DNA of 64,000 nucleotides from Hydnum rufescens UP504. Its lineage: Eukaryota > Basidiomycota > Agaricomycetes > Cantharellales > Hydnaceae. The notes beneath the pieces are model-generated. The model was not told the origin of the DNA and did not search any database. It saw only the letters and a program-made list of their open reading frames with translations. Of the stretch, positions 58,995 to 64,000 are shown piece after piece; the stretch's first letter is position 1, and each line of letters opens with the position of its first letter. The DNA is taken from contig MU128934.1 of NCBI GenBank assembly GCA_014904985.1, forward strand, positions 91,055 to 155,054, written 5' to 3'. Position numbers and translations under genes: made by a program.

Positions 58995-61532
58995 ATGTCC
59001 TTTGAAACGATCCCTCTCGATGACTTTGCCACTGTCTTTGGAAGCGCCTCTACCGGTACCGTGGATTGACGCTATTTGGGAAGGGCTTTACTGATGTACG
59101 GCTATTATGCTAGAAATTTCTAGTGCTGCGTTGAACGGGTATTGCAGACACCTCCTGAGTCACCAATACTTTCTTATGAGATTCCCCTCAGACATGTTGT
59201 GTCCGTCTCAGATGAATTCTTTGCTGGGGCCTCGCAATTACTTGAAGTTGGAGTATGGATAACTATCTCCTCCATCATCTCTTTTCATTACCCAACTAAC
59301 TCTATCATCACGTGGCTGAAAGCCAGCTCTCAGTCTCAAAGGGCAGTTTGGTCCAAAAGGGGCATTATATAGTGGATGGGAATCTCGTCGACACAATCCT
59401 ACATACGATTGGTGTATCATCAGGCTCGGGGTCCCGTCAGGCCACATACTCGGATTCGACATCGACACCTCTAATTTCAGTGGAAACGAAGCACCCCAAG
59501 CTTCCGTCGACGGTTTCCACGCCGAACCCGGGAATGTTCCCCCCAAGGTCGATGATGAGGTTCGTGGTTGCCTTTATATGTGGGACATGCCTTTCTTGAT
59601 GCGTTTGTAGTGGGAGGAGCTTTTGCCCAAGGCCAATCTGGGACCCAGCTCGAGACATTTATTTCGTATCCCTCAGACGAATCGTGCCTATACCCATGTG
59701 AAACTCAACATGTTTCCTGATGGAGGTATTGTACGTGCCTGTCGTTTCATCTCCACTCAGATAGTATGTCTACGGTATACTATACATTTCCCATTAGGCT
59801 CGCTTCCGCGTATATGGTCTTGTGTCCCCCGTCTTCCCTGAGGATGTCTTCGTTCCCCTCGATCTTGCCCATGTGTACTCTGGCGGCCGCGTTGTTGCCG
59901 TTTCCGACCAACACTACGGCGTGGGCGCCAATTTGTTGTTACCCGGAAGAGGTGCATATTCTCATAGGATTTCATTTATCGGGTTTATGCTACCCTATCC
60001 CATTCTCATAGGTAAAGATATGGGTGACGGCTGGGAAACTAAGAGAAGTCGTACACCTGGCCACAACGATTGGGTTATTATCAAACTGTGCGTCGAACGT
60101 CCTCGATATCCCTTAATAAGAGTATGATGACATGTGCGTATGCATGTTCTGTTTTCGACGTATTTAGCGGAGCCCCTGGAGCTCTGGAGCAGGCGGAGAT
60201 CGACACCGCAAATTTCATAGGAAACTTTCCTGAAAGCTGTGAGATTCATGCACTGCTTTCCTCTGAGGTTGGTCAATGCATCTCCCCTTCGTAGAATTAC
60301 CCTGATTTTTGGACAGCACATCCCGGACTTGCGAGACCGAGCTTGGAAAATCATCCTATCACGGACGAAGCTTGGACCCCATAGGCGCCATTTCTTCCCT
60401 CTTGAAGGGGCTAAGGATGCGTTATACTCTCATGTTAAAGTTACTATATATCCGGGTGAGTGACATTGTTATTCTCACGTCCCAAACTGAGGTTTGACTT
60501 TGGCTCGTAGATGGTGGCATAAAGGTAGACGTCAAGGTCTGTTGTTGATTTTTCCAGGGGACGCTGACCCTTCCGCTCAACTCCAGCGTATTCGTGTGAT
60601 TGGACGACGATCTGTTGGAGGTGGTGATGAGACCACGGCAGTTTCATCCGCCCAGCCGACGCCTTCACACAAGCAGCTCCCGTCCATCCCTACAACGCCA
60701 TCTATCGCCTTGACTACGAGCACTTTTTCAACCCTAGCAGCGGTCCCATTAACACGGGAGGCGTTTATCCCCTTCGGAGATGTAATTCAGGCCTGGGCAA
60801 CTCCACTGGCCGCCCCACGAGACATTCGTGTGACCACTGCGAACCAAGGGACTGCGACCAAATATCATTCCCTTTCGACTGTCGCATCCTCATACCCAGA
60901 TGCAGCGCGCGAAGCAGCAGGTGTTCCGAAAGTAGGAGTATTTCGTTCCACTCCTCCAGCGGAGTTACCGGCGGGGACGAAGACATGGCCCGTTAAATTG
61001 CTGGAGCGCCACAAACACACTAACCAGATATTCATTCCTATGGGAAACGGTGTGGTACCAGGTGCAGAAGAGGATGCCATCTCAACACCTGGCCATGCCT
61101 ACCTCGTCATCGTTGCACAGAATGGGCCAGGTAAGTGCATATCTAAAGCGTGAAAGTTTGATATATGATGTACAGTGAGCAGATGACAAGCCTGACTTGG
61201 CCACCATGCGCGCTTTCGTGGCTGGCACATCCCAAGGGATTGCATATGGCACCGGAATTTGGCGTAAGTGATCATCTTTCCGGTCCTCGAAGGTTTATTG
61301 AATCTTTGATCCCACCCAAGACCATCCCATGATCCCTCTCGAACGCCCCATTGATTTTGTGCGCTCTTTGCTTGCCTTATCTTCTATAGATGCGGAAGCT
61401 AAGCCAGAGTGATTTAATTAGACATGCGTAGAGACACAAGTGGGCACTCCAGACAACATCTTGGACTGCGAGATCGTGGAGATCAATGCAGGAGATGGGA
61501 GCGTGCCTACCGTCCGTATCCCCGAGATTTAG
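58995..61532 (+). CDS. allantoicase-ureidoglycolate lyase fusion
   Basis: Two consecutive steps of purine-ureide breakdown on one chain: allantoate to ureidoglycolate plus urea, then to glyoxylate plus urea. Start ATG 58,995 ([20 protein letters not shown]). Allantoicase blocks: [40 protein letters not shown] (about 59,330), [40 protein letters not shown] (about 60,012) and [20 protein letters not shown]. The exon at about 60,555-61,130 carries the last allantoicase strand ([10 protein letters not shown]), a roughly 45-residue Ser/Thr/Pro linker, and the lyase start ([18 protein letters not shown]...[20 protein letters not shown]). It continues through [46 protein letters not shown] and [20 protein letters not shown] to TAG 61,530-61,532. 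I recall a comparable DAL2,3,3 fusion in Cryptococcus. About 9-10 exons; the N-terminal exon 2 border is uncertain. Confidence 0.88.
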
Positions 61533-62122
61533 ATTCCCTGGGTAAGTAAGGCATATTGTGTACATAGAAACAGGACCTGCGGAATCCAAGATCCTACATC
61601 TGGAAGCCTTCTGGCTCAAGAAATTTAACTGGACTTGTGACCGGGAAGGTATGCAGAGATCCGAATCTAGCAAGGGGATAAGCCAGATGGTATTTCAAGC
61701 AGGTTGAAGGGACATGTCTCTCATTACTGTGATGGCTTCAAGGGACTATCAACACCAAATACGTCAAGATGTACCCACGATCCGATGCGTATTACGGAGC
61801 GCACTTTGCAAACCTGGCGCTTCTATTGTCGCTCTTGGTCGATCCCTTCTGATGCTCCTCAGACCTGCCTGACAGTCTATACAATGGCATCCCTCATGAG
61901 TTCTCCGCCGCCCTTAGCGCCTTTGCTCGCCCGCTGTACCTGAGGGGGTCGCCCCAGTCGCGCACGGGATATCTTCAGGATTGCGAGCACTGCATTGTCA
62001 ATGGGAGAATCCAGTCTCTTTGTCGTCGGCTCACGAACAATCCTTTCATCTTTGAGAAAAAAAGATCCCCTACTATTATACACATTCCTTGAATGGTAGA
62101 GAGAGAAATTACATCATTTTAT
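61533..62122. other. intergenic, no gene recognised
   Basis: Convergent space between the allantoicase fusion (+) and cytidine deaminase (-). A frame of about 80 codons (61,704-61,943) has no domain. Confidence 0.45.
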
Positions 62123-62805
62123 CTACTGCGCGCCTCTGGGCAATTCCAAATCCCCGGGCCCAAAGCTTAGAGGCAGTAGTCCTTCCACAGTGGTCTGGAT
62201 GATCTTGCCGGAACCATCTTCACGTCCGTCCGGGAATTCGTCTGTATAATCGGCGGGGACGAGGAGGATAGGCATGTCCAGGGGGCAGAATTCTCGGATA
62301 ACTGGGGGCCGTGTGAACATAAATGGATGAATCCCCCTATAAACGGAGGAGAGTGTGAAAGACAGACATTGACGACAGATTCCACAAGGTGATATAGGTG
62401 CCTTCACATCACTGGGAACAAATTTCTTCAGCGTCACACGAGAGTACTTGGAAAAATAACAAGTTACAGACGTGGTGACTGCCAGGGCGGCAAAGGACTT
62501 GGTCCCCTCGCTCTGGTTTAAATAAGAGGGGATAGAAGGATCCAGCACGATTTAGAAACGTACGACAGCTTTCACCAATGCGGTCCTTTCAGCGCAGATC
62601 GTCCCACCTCGAAAGAGGCGGGCCACAGCATCAGAAAATAACGACACCCTGTGGGGACAAACACATTACCATAGCTGGCGTTCTCGACATTGGCGCCTTT
62701 GATAATTTCCCCAGATGCGCTTATCAGAGCCGCGCCTACGCGAAAATTGGAATAGGGACAATAAGCGCTTTCACGAGCTGATCGTGAACGCTTGAGTCCC
62801 CCCAA
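62123..62805 (-). CDS. cytidine deaminase
   Basis: Zn-dependent hydrolytic deamination of (deoxy)cytidine to uridine in pyrimidine salvage; cytosolic, normally tetrameric. [20 protein letters not shown] (about 62,745) is followed by [15 protein letters not shown]. An intron of about 60 bp leads to [14 protein letters not shown] (about 62,590), holding the first zinc Cys and catalytic Glu. Then come [12 protein letters not shown], an intron, [11 protein letters not shown] (about 62,385; the PCxxC zinc pair), another intron, and [20 protein letters not shown] ending [17 protein letters not shown] at 62,123. Length and motifs match the family. The extreme N-terminus is unclear: the first 10 residues of the frame from 62,805 do not look like the family, and a parallel frame reads [11 protein letters not shown], so a short intron or indel may lie near 62,770. 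Confidence 0.85.
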
Positions 62806-62996
62806 AAAACATCATGATCAAGAATGTCCGGGACCTTGAAATGCACTTTGAATAATTCTCGCGCGGTCGTGGGGAGTGAGAGACATCGGATTGAACGGGG
62901 TTTGCCGTTTTTCGAAGGCCAGAGAATAACACATTTGCTCGGTATATAAGTTTGCCTTGCTTACCAACACCTGGCACCTCGCTCCACTCCACGTTC
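62806..62996. promoter_or_regulatory. short divergent promoter with TATA box
   Basis: About 190 bp separate the cytidine deaminase start (-) from the DNAJC7-like start (+). TATATAAG at 62,943-62,950 lies 47 bp upstream of ATG 62,997 and points to the plus-strand gene. Confidence 0.5.
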
Positions 62997-64000
62997 ATGC
63001 CCCAGAAGGAGACCAAGCAGTCTGCGAAGAAGAAGTGTGTTCCAAGTGTTGTCAAATTTTGACTGTGGCGGTCTCTAATCGGTGTGGAACCATAGTTCAG
63101 GTTCCGAAGCCAAGTCCCGAGAGAACAGAGCATCGATGGAGGTCGATCCTGAAGAGTTTCCGAACGAAGAACAGACGACAGACACCCTGTCCTCTCTAGA
63201 GGAAGAAACTCCTGAAGAAAAGGTCGACCCAATCGTCGCGGCCGAGCTTGCGAAAGAGCTGGGCAATGCCAAGTTCAAGGTTAAGAAGTACGGCGAGGCT
63301 ATAGACCTCTACACGCAGGCTTTTGGTAAGCTCTTAGCTCGCATTTATTGGGGGTCTGGGGTCGTTTGTGACAAGAGTGACGTCTCCCTCGCCACAGGCT
63401 TGAATCCAAACGAAGCAAGCTACTTGACGAATCGGGCGGCATGTTACATGGCATTGAAGCGCTATAAGTCTGCTATCGAGGACTGCCAAAGCGCTGTCCA
63501 TCTACAGCGCGCGTCGCCGCAACCAAAGACTCTCCTTCGTTTAGCGCGGTGCCAATTCGCCCTCGGTCGTCCCTCCCAGTCCCTTGCTTCGATCCATAGC
63601 GTTCTGGCTGTAGACTCAGCCAATACAGACGCTATTTCTCTCCGGCAGAAAGTCAACGCCCTACAGAACCACCTCGACCGGCACCGGACGGCAGTAGAGT
63701 CGGGTGAGTGGATCTTGGCGCGCCTTGCCCTGGAAAACGCAGAGAAGATGATCGATGGATCCGTCCCCATTGAATGGAGGTGCTGGAAAATCGATATTGA
63801 GATTCGGCGGAAACGATGGGACGCTGCGACCAGTGCAGCGAGGTGCGTCTCCCACGCCATTTTAACGTGTCTTTCATTATGGATGTTTATTCGAGTGTGT
63901 TCTACCCAGTGACGCGTTGCGAGTGGATTCTAGCTCGCCCGAGGTGCTCACTGTGCGCGCGGTAGTGCTGTTCCTCACCAACCGGATACCTGACTGCATA
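62997..64000 (+). CDS. DNAJC7-like TPR co-chaperone (5' part)
   Basis: The first exon is MPQKETKQSAKK (ATG 62,997). An intron ending TTCAG at about 63,099 leads to GSEAKSRENRASMEVDPEEF, then an acidic stretch. The first TPR follows (AAELAKELGNAKFKVKKYGE, AIDLYTQAF), then an intron of about 70 bp (63,327-63,398). Further TPRs follow (GLNPNEASYLTNRAACYMAL, YKSAIEDCQSAVHLQ; LRLARCQFALGRPSQSLASI; WRCWKIDIEIRRKRWDAATS). After another intron at about 63,842 the last visible exon reads DALRVDSSSPEVLTVRAVVL and runs off the window. Repeat order and spacing match DNAJC7/TPR2, whose C-terminal J-domain would lie outside; an Sgt/Hop-like protein is the alternative. These proteins pass clients between Hsp70 and Hsp90. 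Confidence 0.8.

Noticed and set aside
62771..63232. 153-codon minus-strand frame across the divergent promoter
   Set aside because: Antisense to the start of the TPR gene and overlaps the cytidine deaminase N-terminus; no protein-like motifs.

Overview
This window looks like one assembled contig (with an N gap at 1,596-1,620) from a filamentous basidiomycete, most likely an Agaricomycete. The evidence is: genes split by many 45-90 bp GT-AG introns on both strands, chromodomain-bearing Ty3 pol, a DDE transposase type I associate with agarics, F-box/LRR genes typical of that group, and a fused allantoicase-ureidoglycolate lyase. No tRNA, rRNA, CRISPR array or bacterial-style operon was seen. 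Exon boundaries below were read by eye from splice motifs and protein similarity, so individual exon ends are approximate.

Left third (1-16 kb) is repeat territory. It holds a decayed Ty3/chromovirus pol with its 3' LTR (1,621-4,749), a near-perfect 210-bp-arm hairpin (5,070-5,490) and a dead DDE transposase (7.2-8.96 kb). It then holds a very large inverted repeat (9,482-13,411) built from exon-like modules separated by intron-like spacers. The left arm of that palindrome is split by a 1.68 kb insert full of tandem repeats. A 394-bp TIR element with TA target sites (13,503-13,896) follows, then one uncharacterised gene.

Middle (16.6-33 kb) is mostly genic: PMP3 (+), a small hydrophobic secreted protein (-), an Sft1-type Qc-SNARE (-), a second secreted protein (-), a SHOC1/Zip2-like XPF-fold meiotic protein (-), a frame-broken F-box gene (+), an 833-bp TIR element, and an LCB3-type sphingosine-1-phosphate phosphatase (-). 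A transposon end lies just upstream of the LCB3 start.

33.5-41.3 kb carries a direct duplication of a secreted histidine acid phosphatase. The copies are separated by a 2.1 kb inverted repeat, and the left copy is broken by two single-base indels. 41.8-43.4 kb holds a TA-flanked TIR transposon with an 845-bp hAT-like element nested in its left end.

Right third (43.4-64 kb) is housekeeping: mitochondrial HSP78/ClpB (+), an ankyrin-RCC1-BTB (IBtk-like) protein (-), an EEP-nuclease fragment (+), GH29 alpha-L-fucosidase (-), F-box/LRR protein (-), the allantoicase-ureidoglycolate lyase fusion (+), cytidine deaminase (-) and a DNAJC7-like TPR protein (+, running off the end). The last three concern purine-ureide breakdown, pyrimidine salvage and chaperoning; the last two share a short divergent promoter.
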